Counted from the first letter of the stretch, positions 1 through 6,683 are shown. The stretch is DNA of 21,002 nucleotides from a virus (IMGVR_UViG_3300036939_000016:1-21002), one strand, 5' to 3'. A program made the numbers and translations. Notes: generated by a model from the sequence alone, not told the origin.

Positions 1-374
1 GGTCAGTAATAACCACTAAGCTTCTGGCGTATACGATGCACCTGTTTAAGCGGTTCCGGATACCCGCACGGCTAGTCTTGACAGTACATGATGAGTTCTG
101 TTATCTGACCCGGTCTGAGTTCGCTGAGTCAGTGGTCTACATCATGCAGTTAGCTCACTTGCTACTGAGAGCTGATATAACCCTATCATTGGGGCTTGAT
201 GGGATACCGGCTAACTATGCATACTTTGATGGTATTGAGGTAGACACTATCTTCCGTAAAGACCCAACAGCACAGCCCAGAACCCCTGATGACCCGGACA
301 TCTTCATTGAACCGGGTAAGGAATATAGCCCCCACGAAGCAGCTATTGCTGGAAGACGGTTATTAGTCAAGTAG
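1..374 (+). CDS. DNA polymerase, family A, Pol-gamma-like (C-terminal fragment)
   Basis: The reading frame is open from the left edge (first full codon at position 3), so the ATG at 36 is internal and the gene begins outside the window. The product would be the replicative phage polymerase. The C-terminal palm motif C appears as LTVHDEFCYL, whose HDE holds a catalytic carboxylate. About 40 residues later comes LGLDGIPANYAYFDGIEVD, then FRKDP and RTPDDP. From memory, this order and spacing match the end of mitochondrial DNA polymerase gamma (HDEVRYL, LGLNDLPQSVAFFSAVDID, RKE, KTPSNP) much better than T7 or E. coli Pol I. Polymerases of this kind have been described in TIM5-like cyanophages (recalled, not checked). 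It is followed by a hairpin terminator and a dNMP-kinase-like gene. Only about 123 residues are visible. Confidence 0.8.
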   Translation, partial: SVITTKLLAYTMHLFKRFRIPARLVLTVHDEFCYLTRSEFAESVVYIMQLAHLLLRADITLSLGLDGIPANYAYFDGIEVDTIFRKDPTAQPRTPDDPDIFIEPGKEYSPHEAAIAGRRLLVK

Positions 375-387
375 GTTAACGCCGTAG

Positions 388-397
388 GCATAAATAC
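388..397 (+). promoter_or_regulatory. GTATNNATAC-type motif (GCATAAATAC)
   Basis: One of the intergenic copies of the recurring GTATNNATAC dyad, here with one change (GCATAAATAC). It contains ATAAATA, the core of T4-type late promoters, and is followed by CCATTGA as in other copies. It overlaps the 5' arm of the hairpin at 396-422 and lies 59 nt before the ATG at 456. Its role as a promoter is inferred. Confidence 0.4.
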
Positions 398-422
398 CCA
401 TTGATGTGACAGGTCAATGGGT
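396..422 (+). terminator. hairpin terminator after the polymerase gene
   Basis: A perfect 9-bp stem, ACCCATTGA (396-404) with TCAATGGGT (414-422), encloses a 9-nt loop and is followed by a T-rich stretch (GTTACTATTT). It lies 22 nt after the polymerase stop codon. The T tract is weak, so it could also be a leader hairpin of the next gene if transcription starts at the adjacent ATAAATA motif. Confidence 0.5.
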
Positions 423-455
423 GTTACTATTTAGGAAGTTAAGTAAGGAGTAGTG

Positions 456-770
456 ATGAGTCACCAACCGGAAGAGGTCAATGAATGGGGTCTAACTAGG
501 ACTCAGTTCTCATGGGTGTTAGACAGACAGCGTCAACTAGGCGGAAGTGCTGAGGCGTTCGACCGTGCATACCTAGAACTCACTGGGCTATTAACCCTAG
601 GTCAACAGTCGGGTGAGAGTTTGAGCATCAGAGTTGTCAGACCGGATGGCACCCGCAACCGTGCCGCTTATCGTGATGAGTCTGCCATATCCAACTATTA
701 CAGCATGAATGGCTACGGACTAGTTAACCAGGGTGAGTATGTCAGACTACGTTATGGGTATCCAGAATGA
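456..770 (+). CDS. hypothetical protein, 104 aa
   Basis: I do not recognise this protein. I chose the ATG at 456 because the ribosome binding site TAAGGAG (444-450) lies 5 nt upstream; a GTG at 453 would be only 2 nt away. The product is polar, with a probable helical N-terminal half (WGLTRTQFSWVLDRQRQLGG) and a C-terminal part with paired basic and aromatic residues (VRLRYGYPE). There is no signal peptide or membrane span. It is the first gene of a plus-strand run reaching 2467 and lies next to replication genes; no function can be assigned. Confidence 0.7.
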   Translation: MSHQPEEVNEWGLTRTQFSWVLDRQRQLGGSAEAFDRAYLELTGLLTLGQQSGESLSIRVVRPDGTRNRAAYRDESAISNYYSMNGYGLVNQGEYVRLRYGYPE

Positions 771-840
771 GACTAGTCATAGAGCTTAGTCTATGGTATC
801 TTACATTATCATTGGTCATTCACTTAGTGAGGTTAGGTTG

Positions 841-1437
841 ATGGTTGACATTATTCTACTGATGGGAGTATCTAAAGCAGGTAAGGATACGCTCTACCGG
901 GCACTGGTTGGCAGTGAGCTAGGTCAGACAGTCAAGCTGTTCAACCATAAGGTTGTAGGTTTCAGCAAGCGCCAATGGGAACTAGAATGGGGCTTACCTC
1001 ATGGGGCGTTAGAACTGCCAGAGGTCAAGAATATGGTTATACCCGGTCACCCGCAAGGATGGCGATACATTGACCTAATGGTACATCTAGCTAAGGAATA
1101 TGCCCTGCTCAACAGAAGACCTCAGCAGCTAGCACGGTTTAAACAAGATACTCAATGGCTGTTAGATAACGGGTTTGTGCCGGTGTTCACAGATGTTAGG
1201 ATGCCGGATGAGATGAGTCACATCATTGACTTACACATTGAAGGGCACCGGGTCTTACCATTCTTATTGAGCCGTGATGGTTGCGTGATGCTTGACAGTG
1301 ATAAGCACCTATTCGATAATATGTCAACCCTTGCCAACTTCGGAATAGATGTGATAGAGTTAACTCATAACGGTTCGCTGGATGAGTTGACCCATGATGT
1401 ATACCGATGTTATCGAGGCGAAGTTAGCAGAGTATAA
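841..1437 (+). CDS. putative deoxynucleoside monophosphate kinase (P-loop)
   Basis: The 198-aa product starts MVDIILLMGVSKAGKDT. The Walker A/P-loop GVSKAGKDT (residues 9-17) follows a hydrophobic beta strand, as in phage dNMP kinases of the T4 gp1 type, which phosphorylate dNMPs for DNA synthesis. A later segment, NGFVPVFTDVRMPDEMSHI, resembles the part of those enzymes that follows the lid (VxxDVRxxxE). An upstream ATG at 793 exists, but only the ATG at 841 has a purine-rich ribosome site (GAGGTTAGG) and starts right at the expected first strand. It overlaps the HNH gene by 44 nt. Substrate specificity cannot be read from the sequence; another adenylate-kinase-like P-loop kinase is the main alternative. 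Confidence 0.7.
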   Translation: MVDIILLMGVSKAGKDTLYRALVGSELGQTVKLFNHKVVGFSKRQWELEWGLPHGALELPEVKNMVIPGHPQGWRYIDLMVHLAKEYALLNRRPQQLARFKQDTQWLLDNGFVPVFTDVRMPDEMSHIIDLHIEGHRVLPFLLSRDGCVMLDSDKHLFDNMSTLANFGIDVIELTHNGSLDELTHDVYRCYRGEVSRV

Positions 1438-1822
1438 ACTTTGCAGCCGGTGTAAGGAGGTCAGACGGCTCACTGAGTTTAATGTCCACAGACAACGGAC
1501 AGATGGTAGACAACGTCAGTGCCGGTATTGTAACATTGAGTATCTCAAACAGTGGCGCAAGACTAGCCCTGATAAGTATGCTGAGGATAGGAACCGCTAC
1601 AGGGCACGGAAGGCTAACGCTGAGGTACCACTGACCCTTGAGGAGAGAGACACGGTAAGACGGCTCTATTCAGCCGCTAAATGGCTAACTCAGAACACCG
1701 GCACTGCCTACCACGTAGACCACATCATACCACTGTGTAAGGGTGGGTTACATCATCCGGATAACCTCAGAGTCATCACCGCAGAAGCTAACCTAAGAAA
1801 AGGAGGCAGACTAGAATGCTAA
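1394..1822 (+). CDS. HNH endonuclease with N-terminal zinc finger
   Basis: This 142-aa protein has two parts. Residues 17-46 carry CSRC and CRYC, a Cys4 zinc-binding pair. Residues 105-135 carry the HNH core YHVDHIIPL (His107, Asp109, His110), then HHPDNLRVI (Asn124) and a final Asn133. Such free-standing HNH nucleases are common in phages as homing endonucleases or, when next to packaging genes, terminase helpers; no terminase is seen nearby, so a homing or nicking role is more likely. Its start lies inside the 3' end of the kinase gene (44-nt overlap), and an alternative ATG sits at 1397. No intron or split gene is visible around it. Confidence 0.85.
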   Translation: MMYTDVIEAKLAEYKLCSRCKEVRRLTEFNVHRQRTDGRQRQCRYCNIEYLKQWRKTSPDKYAEDRNRYRARKANAEVPLTLEERDTVRRLYSAAKWLTQNTGTAYHVDHIIPLCKGGLHHPDNLRVITAEANLRKGGRLEC

Positions 1823-2055
1823 TATGTAATGGTAATAACTACGGGTTGACACTAACACGGGTGCAAGTTGAGACAGTCAACCGGGCTAATGAGTGGACAG
1901 TTATCATCAATGACCTAGTTGAGTCCGACCAGGTTAACCGCTTCCACGCCACTCACTCAACGGGTCGGGTATTTGGAGACATCAACGGGGTTATCTACGG
2001 AACATCTCAGAATATCATTGACGAATGGGTGACCATCTGCCATAATAGAGCATAG
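1816..2055 (+). CDS. hypothetical protein, 79 aa
   Basis: Unrecognised small soluble protein. The ATG overlaps the end of the HNH gene by 7 nt and is preceded by AAAGGAGG (about 1799-1806), a strong ribosome site, so translation is probably coupled. The composition suggests a small beta-rich fold (TLTRVQVETVN, WTVIINDLV, GRVFGDINGVIYG). No motif supports a function. Confidence 0.65.
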   Translation: MLICNGNNYGLTLTRVQVETVNRANEWTVIINDLVESDQVNRFHATHSTGRVFGDINGVIYGTSQNIIDEWVTICHNRA

Positions 2056-2067
2056 GAGGATAAATAA

Positions 2068-2331
2068 ATGAGTTGCCCACTTAATGCCCAAGGGTTCCAA
2101 GAGTGCCCAGTCGATAACCAGCCCATTGAGTCAGTCAGTCCGGTCATAGTAGACGACTACACCGGCAGAAGTCCTGCCACCGCTTCTAATGGTGTCTGGA
2201 TGAGTCATCTCATCATCGGTGTGGTGGTCTTCATCGTCCTGGCTTCATTGCTGAGGCGTGAGGCACCTGAGGACACACAAGAGACCAACAGCGACCAAGT
2301 CAACCCAACAGAGGATAACCGCCATGAATAG
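2068..2331 (+). CDS. small single-span membrane protein, 87 aa
   Basis: The ATG follows AGGAGGATAAATA, a strong ribosome site. Residues 1-43 are polar, about 44-62 form one hydrophobic span (MSHLIIGVVVFIVLASLL) and RR follows, so the positive-inside rule puts the acidic C-terminal tail (EAPEDTQE) in the cytoplasm and the N-terminus outside. It overlaps the next membrane-protein gene by 8 nt. A pair of tiny single-span proteins in one operon could be lysis proteins (holin/antiholin or spanin-like). There is no lipobox and the hub gene next door is on the other strand, so this is only a suggestion. Confidence 0.65.
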   Translation: MSCPLNAQGFQECPVDNQPIESVSPVIVDDYTGRSPATASNGVWMSHLIIGVVVFIVLASLLRREAPEDTQETNSDQVNPTEDNRHE

Positions 2332-2467
2332 CATTACTGAAGTCAAGCCCAGCGACTACATCCCCAACCCTGAGGCAGATGCCCAGATGCCAGCCGATAC
2401 GTTAGCCATCGTTCTAGTAGGTGCCGCTGTTCTCACTGTTCTGCTCTGCTTGACTGGTAAGAACTAA
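2324..2467 (+). CDS. small single-span membrane protein, 47 aa
   Basis: The in-frame upstream start at 2258 would lie deep inside the preceding gene. The ATG at 2324 has GAGG about 10 nt upstream and gives MNSITEVKPSDYIPNPEADA, a proline-rich polar head, followed by one hydrophobic span at residues 24-43 (ADTLAIVLVGAAVLTVLLCL) and the short tail TGKN. It overlaps its membrane-protein neighbour by 8 nt. The function is unknown; with its neighbour it is a candidate lysis or membrane-modifying protein. It is the last plus-strand gene before the convergent hub gene. Confidence 0.6.
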   Translation: MNSITEVKPSDYIPNPEADAQMPADTLAIVLVGAAVLTVLLCLTGKN

Positions 2468-2492
2468 CTGAATAACTGACCGGGCATCAGCC

Positions 2493-4688
2493 CTATGTCA
2501 TCTGACCCTCAGTGAGGTTTGCTAAACCTACCGCTGAGGGTTTATTGAATGTTCGTGACCCGGTCTTAAACTGGTCTTTAGGATAGCCCTGCAAGTCCCA
2601 ATGAAGGTGGGCAGCAACACCACCAGTGTTACCACTCCGACCAATGACCTTAGCTCGTTGGACACTATCACCAGCCTTAACAAACATGGCGGATAAGTGC
2701 ATACACCTACTAGTACCACCGTCAGTATGTCTTATGGCAATGCAGTTACCACCAGCCCCAATGTTCTTGGCATACTCCACGACCCCATCATTCATTGCCA
2801 CTACTGGGATACCAATGGGCGTCCCGACATCCTCACCACAATGGGGGCTAGTACCTATGTTCCTTATCTTGGCACACCGACTGGTCACTGGATAGCCTGA
2901 CACGGGTCTAATATATCCCGTTGCCGTTGGCTTACCAGTGATAGGTGCCGGTTGAGCAGGGTCAGTGGGTGTTGTGTTGTCTAGCACTTCCACAGGACTG
3001 TAACAGTGTAAGACCGTGTGACCCTCCGCCAACCTATGCTCTACCTTATCAACGCACCATATCCGGCTGAGAACCCCTGGTAGACCCTCAGTGAGTACTG
3101 TCCAGAGTGGCTCAAACATGAGTGAGTTATTATCGAGTGGTATTGTAAACTTACTAGGGAGACCCTTTAACCGCTTAGTCCTAGACCGCATTGAGTCCGC
3201 TAGTCCAGCTTGCTCTTGACTTATTGACCCGGTAGCAGGGGCAACAGGTGACCCGGTAACATCCTTTGACGTTGCCGTATCAACATCGGGTTTGGTCTGA
3301 GTCAGTTGACCGGAGGCAATATCTAACTCAACCTTATTCTCAGACTGAAGCATTGAGCTGCTAGCATCCTCAGCCTCATCTGTCAAGGCTTTATCCTCAA
3401 TATCCCAGCTTATAAGGTTGAGACCCGGATATAGTACATATGCACTATCCACTAGGTTAGCCAGTGACTTAACCGTGATGACATTATTGACTGATGAAAG
3501 GAATAGACCGCAGCGGTCACACTCACGTTGAAGGAGCTGATAGTCAGAGATACCGGACTGGTCAATGTGTGTATATGTGAAGTCTTCAGGGGCTAACCAA
3601 GCTAACTTGACCTTATGAGCTAGCGCCACTCTCTCAGCCAGTTGCTTAAGGCTAACGCCCTGCTCAGTCTTAGACCTCTGACGCCTATTGAGTACCCATC
3701 TGACATCCTGACCGACGATAACCGTGCTGCCAGAGTCACTGGGTTTAGTGCCCTGATGAAAGAACTCAAAGCTCACATCCCCAATGGTCACAATGAGCTT
3801 ACCGCCTTTAACGATAACCTCAGGGCTGGTCTGAGAGGGTTGACCGGCTTGAGTCTCAGTAGCTACCGCCTTAACCGCAGTAGTACCACCGGCTTGAGCT
3901 TTCAGCGATGGAACCTCCTTAAGGATGGCTGTAGCTTCATTGGCTATCTTCTGACCATTCTTACCCTTGTCGCCGTTTATCATGCTTCTGGCGTTGTAGA
4001 AGTCCCGCTTAGAGCCATTGCAGTAGAAGCTAATAGGCTTACGGTTGGCGTACATCCCGTCCCTCATCCCAATGACTAGGGTCTGAGCAGCATAACGGGG
4101 TTCCGCTAACTTCTCCGGCGTTGCCACGGCATCAATACCTAACTTCTTAGACCACATCCCATAGGTCAGTTTGCCGGTCACCTGAACATAACCACGTCCA
4201 CGGTATTTATACCCATCACCGGGTTGGTCATTGCCGATATCTCTACGACCCTCTAAATACTGGAAGTAAGCTCTACTACCCTGCTCAACCATGTGGGCAT
4301 ACTTACCCGTTTCATGTTCCGCCGTTGCCAGTATATAGGCTATCTGTCCATCATCGGTTACCCCATTGGCTAAACACGTCTTAACAATGAGTAACCTATT
4401 CTCAGCTAGACCCTTAGGCGCTACCCCATCAACAACATTGATAGGTTGACCGCTAGCGTCCGCTGTAGGGGCTGATGTAGGCTGTACAAGGGGCTGAATA
4501 CCTCCGTTAGCCAGTGTATGCTCAATGAGCTTTGCAGCCGTCTTATGAGTGGGGTCAGCGATGGTCACTTGACAGGATGTTCCGCTCTTACCCTGACCAA
4601 TGGATACCCATAAGTCAGTAAGCATCCCGCCTTCACCCGTAGTCCATAGCTCATCGAACCCGTCAATATGTACTGATGCTGGTATCAT
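2493..4688 (-). CDS. baseplate hub protein with GH19 lysozyme and M23 peptidase domains
   Basis: This 731-aa protein should sit at the tail tip and cut the host cell wall during injection. Residues 1-55 and about 295-570 look like the two halves of a gpD/VgrG-type hub: a beta-rich start, then FEFFHQG and SDYQLLQRECDRCGLFL. Between them, about 95-260, lies a GH19 chitinase/lysozyme-like domain with AEHETG (catalytic Glu126 in HET), LEGRRDIGN, GDGYKYRGRGYVQVTG and a late YNARSMING. Residues 590-712 are an M23 zinc endopeptidase with complete metal and catalytic residues: H616xxxD620, CMHLS (His664) and HLH (694-696). The frame is open up to 4775, but the added 29 residues are basic and cross the divergent promoter region; MIPASVHIDG is a better hub start. 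The ATG lies 3 nt from a GTATAAATAC motif and has no Shine-Dalgarno sequence. Confidence 0.85.
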   Translation of the reverse strand: MIPASVHIDGFDELWTTGEGGMLTDLWVSIGQGKSGTSCQVTIADPTHKTAAKLIEHTLANGGIQPLVQPTSAPTADASGQPINVVDGVAPKGLAENRLLIVKTCLANGVTDDGQIAYILATAEHETGKYAHMVEQGSRAYFQYLEGRRDIGNDQPGDGYKYRGRGYVQVTGKLTYGMWSKKLGIDAVATPEKLAEPRYAAQTLVIGMRDGMYANRKPISFYCNGSKRDFYNARSMINGDKGKNGQKIANEATAILKEVPSLKAQAGGTTAVKAVATETQAGQPSQTSPEVIVKGGKLIVTIGDVSFEFFHQGTKPSDSGSTVIVGQDVRWVLNRRQRSKTEQGVSLKQLAERVALAHKVKLAWLAPEDFTYTHIDQSGISDYQLLQRECDRCGLFLSSVNNVITVKSLANLVDSAYVLYPGLNLISWDIEDKALTDEAEDASSSMLQSENKVELDIASGQLTQTKPDVDTATSKDVTGSPVAPATGSISQEQAGLADSMRSRTKRLKGLPSKFTIPLDNNSLMFEPLWTVLTEGLPGVLSRIWCVDKVEHRLAEGHTVLHCYSPVEVLDNTTPTDPAQPAPITGKPTATGYIRPVSGYPVTSRCAKIRNIGTSPHCGEDVGTPIGIPVVAMNDGVVEYAKNIGAGGNCIAIRHTDGGTSRCMHLSAMFVKAGDSVQRAKVIGRSGNTGGVAAHLHWDLQGYPKDQFKTGSRTFNKPSAVGLANLTEGQMT
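2505..2541 (+). terminator. terminator hairpin inside the 3' end of the hub gene
   Basis: Nested arms ACCCTCA (2505-2511) and AGGTTT (2515-2520) pair with AAACCT (2524-2529) and TGAGGGT (2535-2541) around the loop GCT, and TTTATT follows on the plus strand. It lies 38 nt after the last plus-strand stop but within the last codons of the minus-strand hub gene, so one DNA stretch appears to serve both. Confidence 0.55.
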
Positions 4689-4691
4689 TGA

Positions 4692-4701
4692 GTATTTATA
4701 C
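4692..4701 (-). promoter_or_regulatory. late-promoter-like GTATAAATAC motif before the hub gene
   Basis: Read on the minus strand, the sequence is ATAGGTATAAATACTCAATG, ending in the hub start codon. TATAAATA equals the T4 late promoter core. If it works at T4 spacing, transcription would begin at or next to the ATG and the mRNA would be leaderless. The same layout occurs before the spike and sheath genes. Confidence 0.5.
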
Positions 4702-4704
4702 CTA

Positions 4705-4734
4705 TTGACCTTATAAGTTAGTATCTGATATCTT
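4705..4734 (+). promoter_or_regulatory. sigma70-type promoter for the gene at 4766
   Basis: TTGACC (4705-4710), an 18-nt spacer and TATCTT (4729-4734) precede a leader that ends in GATAGACACAAAGGAG. The leader GATATAGATAGAC is nearly repeated before the gene at 10733. The match to consensus is moderate. Confidence 0.4.
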
Positions 4735-4765
4735 AGATATAGATAGACACAAAGGAGTTTAACCC

Positions 4766-5011
4766 GTGACCACATTCCAACAGTTCCAAACCAATGTTCT
4801 CAACGTCCTACCACACCCTACAATGCGCTTCACCGATGAGTCTACACAGTACCGCGCTACAGTGACCTATCCCGACACTCAGCACACTTGTACAGTCATC
4901 TTGACCCGTGCTAGCGGTATCTACAGCATCACTGAGCGGTACCCTAACACAACCTATCACGGGTCTGCTACTGACCTCAGACGCGCCTATCAGAACCTCC
5001 AACCGCAGTAA
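4766..5011 (+). CDS. hypothetical protein, 81 aa
   Basis: Unrecognised. It starts with GTG, chosen because AAAGGAG (4751-4757) lies 8 nt upstream and no ATG follows nearby. The product is polar and Thr/Tyr-rich and looks like a small beta-sheet domain ending in a helix (TVTYPDTQHTCTVILTR, IYSITERYPNTTYHG, TDLRRAYQNLQ). It is the first gene of the plus-strand accessory block and is transcribed away from the hub gene. A hairpin terminator follows at 5035. Confidence 0.65.
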   Translation: MTTFQQFQTNVLNVLPHPTMRFTDESTQYRATVTYPDTQHTCTVILTRASGIYSITERYPNTTYHGSATDLRRAYQNLQPQ

Positions 5012-5034
5012 GTCACTTTAACGTAAACTGACGT

Positions 5035-5054
5035 GCCCTGCCATCCGGTGGGGC
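5035..5054 (+). terminator. Rho-independent-like terminator
   Basis: GCCCTGCC (5035-5042) pairs with GGTGGGGC (5047-5054) over 8 positions, including two G-T pairs, around the loop ATCC, and TTTAT follows. It lies 23 nt after the stop of the 81-aa gene. Confidence 0.65.
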
Positions 5055-5068
5055 TTTATCATTGGTAA

Positions 5069-5078
5069 GTATGAATAC
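5069..5078 (+). promoter_or_regulatory. GTATNNATAC motif (GTATGAATAC)
   Basis: Copy of the recurring dyad, flanked by AA on the left and TCATC on the right as in the copy at 6871. It lies just after a terminator and 25 nt before a TTGACA promoter. It may be a late promoter or an operator for that promoter. Confidence 0.35.
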
Positions 5079-5103
5079 TCATCAAAATAAAGTGATAAAT
5101 AGG

Positions 5104-5132
5104 TTGACATCGGAATGAGTATCGCCTAAGAT
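5104..5132 (+). promoter_or_regulatory. strong sigma70-type promoter
   Basis: Perfect TTGACA (5104-5109), a 17-nt spacer and TAAGAT (5127-5132), preceded by AATAGG as in the promoter at 6917. It would start transcription near 5139 and give a leader of about 25 nt with the ribosome site AGGAG before the ATG at 5165. Confidence 0.7.
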
Positions 5133-5164
5133 ATAGAAAGATAAGAAAACAGGAGTAAGAGACC

Positions 5165-5920
5165 ATGACACAGTACAGAACCTACAGACGCGAGATAGAG
5201 AACTTCTCCGCTAACACTGACTACCGCTTAGAGGGTCGTAACGGTAACTGGGCACTAGTCAACCGTCCTGAGTGCGAACCTATTCAGGTTATGGCAACCG
5301 GTCAAACACTCAATGAGTTGAGGCTCAATATGTACAGCTCTGGGTTACATTGCCCGGTGGTTATCCGCGTCACTGATGAGATGTTAGATGACTACCTGTG
5401 TGCCACGCCCCTAGAGGTCTACCGTAACCACGATAACCACTGGGCACTGGTTAACCACTCAGTTGACTCTGACGCTGATGTGACGGTTGAGCGGTCAGCT
5501 CGTGATATGCTCAACTACCTCTATGACCTAGCGCCATCCTGCCCGGTTCAGTATGAGACTGAGGAGGTACTAACTGACCCCTACTCTGGTATCTCACTGG
5601 TCTTCATCGGTGGGCAGTTAAGCACGGTCACAGCGGGTTCTGTGGTAAACACATTCAGTGGTGTATATGAACCCCTTACCTGTAACATATCCGTCGCTTC
5701 TACCAGCCAAAACGGGGCGCTAGTTGAGGTTCCCGCGCTAGAGTCATCCACTGAGTCACACGGTTCTTTAACGGCACAGTTCGACGGTGTTAACTTTGGT
5801 CGTATATTTGGTAACGTTCTGCCTGTTGACGGTGATGGTAACCCCTACTGGGTTGTCGCTGATGACTTAGAACCGGGTTGGTATCCGACCAATGAGTACA
5901 GCGGATATGATGGCTGGTAG
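5165..5920 (+). CDS. hypothetical protein with internal duplication, 251 aa
   Basis: Not recognised. The ATG follows AGGAG (5152-5156) and a short purine-rich spacer. The N-terminal half contains two related units: residues 19-67 (YRLEGRNGNWALVN to GLHCPVVIRV) and about 84-130 (EVYRNHDNHWALVN to APSCPVQY). They share [NH]WALVN, a central helix with LNELRLNMY or RDMLNYLY, and a CPV strand. Residues 130-251 are a separate Gly/Ser/Val-rich region ending in aromatic, acidic residues (ADDLEPGWYP, YSGYDGW). It is the largest gene of the accessory block, has its own strong promoter and a hairpin terminator, and is therefore a single-gene unit. Confidence 0.75.
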   Translation: MTQYRTYRREIENFSANTDYRLEGRNGNWALVNRPECEPIQVMATGQTLNELRLNMYSSGLHCPVVIRVTDEMLDDYLCATPLEVYRNHDNHWALVNHSVDSDADVTVERSARDMLNYLYDLAPSCPVQYETEEVLTDPYSGISLVFIGGQLSTVTAGSVVNTFSGVYEPLTCNISVASTSQNGALVEVPALESSTESHGSLTAQFDGVNFGRIFGNVLPVDGDGNPYWVVADDLEPGWYPTNEYSGYDGW

Positions 5921-5933
5921 TTGACAGTCGATG

Positions 5934-5959
5934 CCCTAGGGTTGACATCAGTCCTAGGG
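5934..5959 (+). terminator. hairpin terminator after the 251-aa gene
   Basis: CCCTAGG (5934-5940) pairs perfectly with CCTAGGG (5953-5959) around a 12-nt loop that includes TTGACATC, followed by TATAAAATATT. The T content is low but it sits 13 nt after the stop codon. Confidence 0.55.
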
Positions 5960-6003
5960 TATAAAATATTGACTAAAGTACTTTTTGACGACTTGAGGTT
6001 TAA

Positions 6004-6222
6004 ATGATAAATATCAATGGGTTACAGGTTCTCAGAACACAGGAGTTAGAAGACCTAGACGGGTCAAAGGGGCTAAGGATAGAGTTTTATAATGGGATGG
6101 TGTTAGAGATATGGGGCACTAGTAGCGATGGTAGCCCCACTGAGCTTATATTCAATAGCAGCACATCTGCCGATGCTGTACCCGTAAGACGGCAACAAAG
6201 ACTACCACGCCATAGGGGTTAA
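6004..6222 (+). CDS. hypothetical protein, 72 aa
   Basis: Unrecognised. GAGG (5995-5998) lies 5 nt before the ATG. The first 50 residues form a plausible beta unit (LRIEFYNGMVLEIWGT, PTELIFNSST) and the tail is strongly basic (VRRQQRLPRHRG), which could bind nucleic acid. It ends one nucleotide before the next start and so probably belongs to an operon running to 6666. Confidence 0.6.
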   Translation: MININGLQVLRTQELEDLDGSKGLRIEFYNGMVLEIWGTSSDGSPTELIFNSSTSADAVPVRRQQRLPRHRG

Positions 6223-6223
6223 T

Positions 6224-6439
6224 ATGACACACAACATCACACATCACAGAGCAGAGAACCGGGTCAGCATTGAACCTCAGTTGACCGTAGCCCAGATGGA
6301 ACAAGTCAGGCAGATACTTAACTGCCAACGGGTCAACAGTCTCAGACCACCGGTGAACCGAACTGACTTCTACCGACGCGGCATAAGCCACGATGAGTTA
6401 CAGCGCATTCAGAACTATTTATCAGGTCTAGCACTATGA
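6224..6439 (+). CDS. hypothetical protein, 71 aa
   Basis: Unrecognised. AGGGG lies about 7 nt before the ATG. It is polar and basic, with a helical middle (TVAQMEQVRQILN) and a C-terminal helix (SHDELQRIQNYLSGLAL). It overlaps the next gene by 4 nt (ATGA), so the two are translationally coupled. Confidence 0.6.
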   Translation: MTHNITHHRAENRVSIEPQLTVAQMEQVRQILNCQRVNSLRPPVNRTDFYRRGISHDELQRIQNYLSGLAL

Positions 6440-6666
6440 GTGAACCCATCAACCCATATACCCAGTTGAGACACCGCATTAGACAGCGCTATGGTGCCGT
6501 TGCTGTTGAGTCCAGCGCTGAGTTCCTAGCTGGTTATGCACAGGGCAGAATAGTTGATATGAGGTTTAAATACTGGGCTAATGAGGCGGATATTGCCATC
6601 AACCGTGGTGCCCAGTATGCTTGGGGCTTCTATGCCGGTCTCATGAATGAAGACATCTCACTGTAA
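6436..6666 (+). CDS. small protein of the GYxxG...AWG[FY]xxG[YL] paralog family, 76 aa
   Basis: One of three paralogs in this window (with 8338-8547 and 8544-8735). All share an N-terminal helix with basic residues (LRHRIRQRYG), then a core FLAGYAQGR, about 20 residues, and QYAWGFYAGL at the C-terminus. Function unknown; the conserved Gly and aromatic pattern suggests two packed helices. The ATGA overlap with the upstream gene supports this start. It is followed after 7 nt by a GTATAAATAC motif. Confidence 0.65.
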   Translation: MSEPINPYTQLRHRIRQRYGAVAVESSAEFLAGYAQGRIVDMRFKYWANEADIAINRGAQYAWGFYAGLMNEDISL

Positions 6667-6673
6667 CCAATAA

Positions 6674-6683
6674 GTATAAATAC
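6674..6683 (+). promoter_or_regulatory. late-promoter-like GTATAAATAC motif
   Basis: Contains TATAAATA (6675-6682) and is followed by CTATTGACCT and the ATG at 6694. At T4-late spacing, transcription would start only about 5 nt upstream of that ATG; no Shine-Dalgarno sequence is seen. The left flank TAA and right flank CCTATTGACC match the copy at 4692. Confidence 0.45.

Noticed and set aside
4203-4212. GTATTTATAC inside the hub gene (also 12076-12085 in the tail initiator gene and variants at 11033 and 11180)
   Set aside because: These lie within coding sequence on the wrong side of genes with no nearby start codon; treated as chance or codon-driven matches.
4689-4775. 29-residue N-terminal extension of the hub protein
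   Set aside because: The extra residues are encoded by the divergent promoter/operator region, are basic and hydrophobic without a clean signal peptide, and are not expected in a hub fold.
5921-5970. Promoter TTGACA with TATAAA before the gene at 6004
   Set aside because: The spacing from TTGACA (5942-5947) to TATAAA is only 12 nt, and the TTGACA lies in the loop of a terminator hairpin; at 17 nt the -10 would be a poor AATATT.
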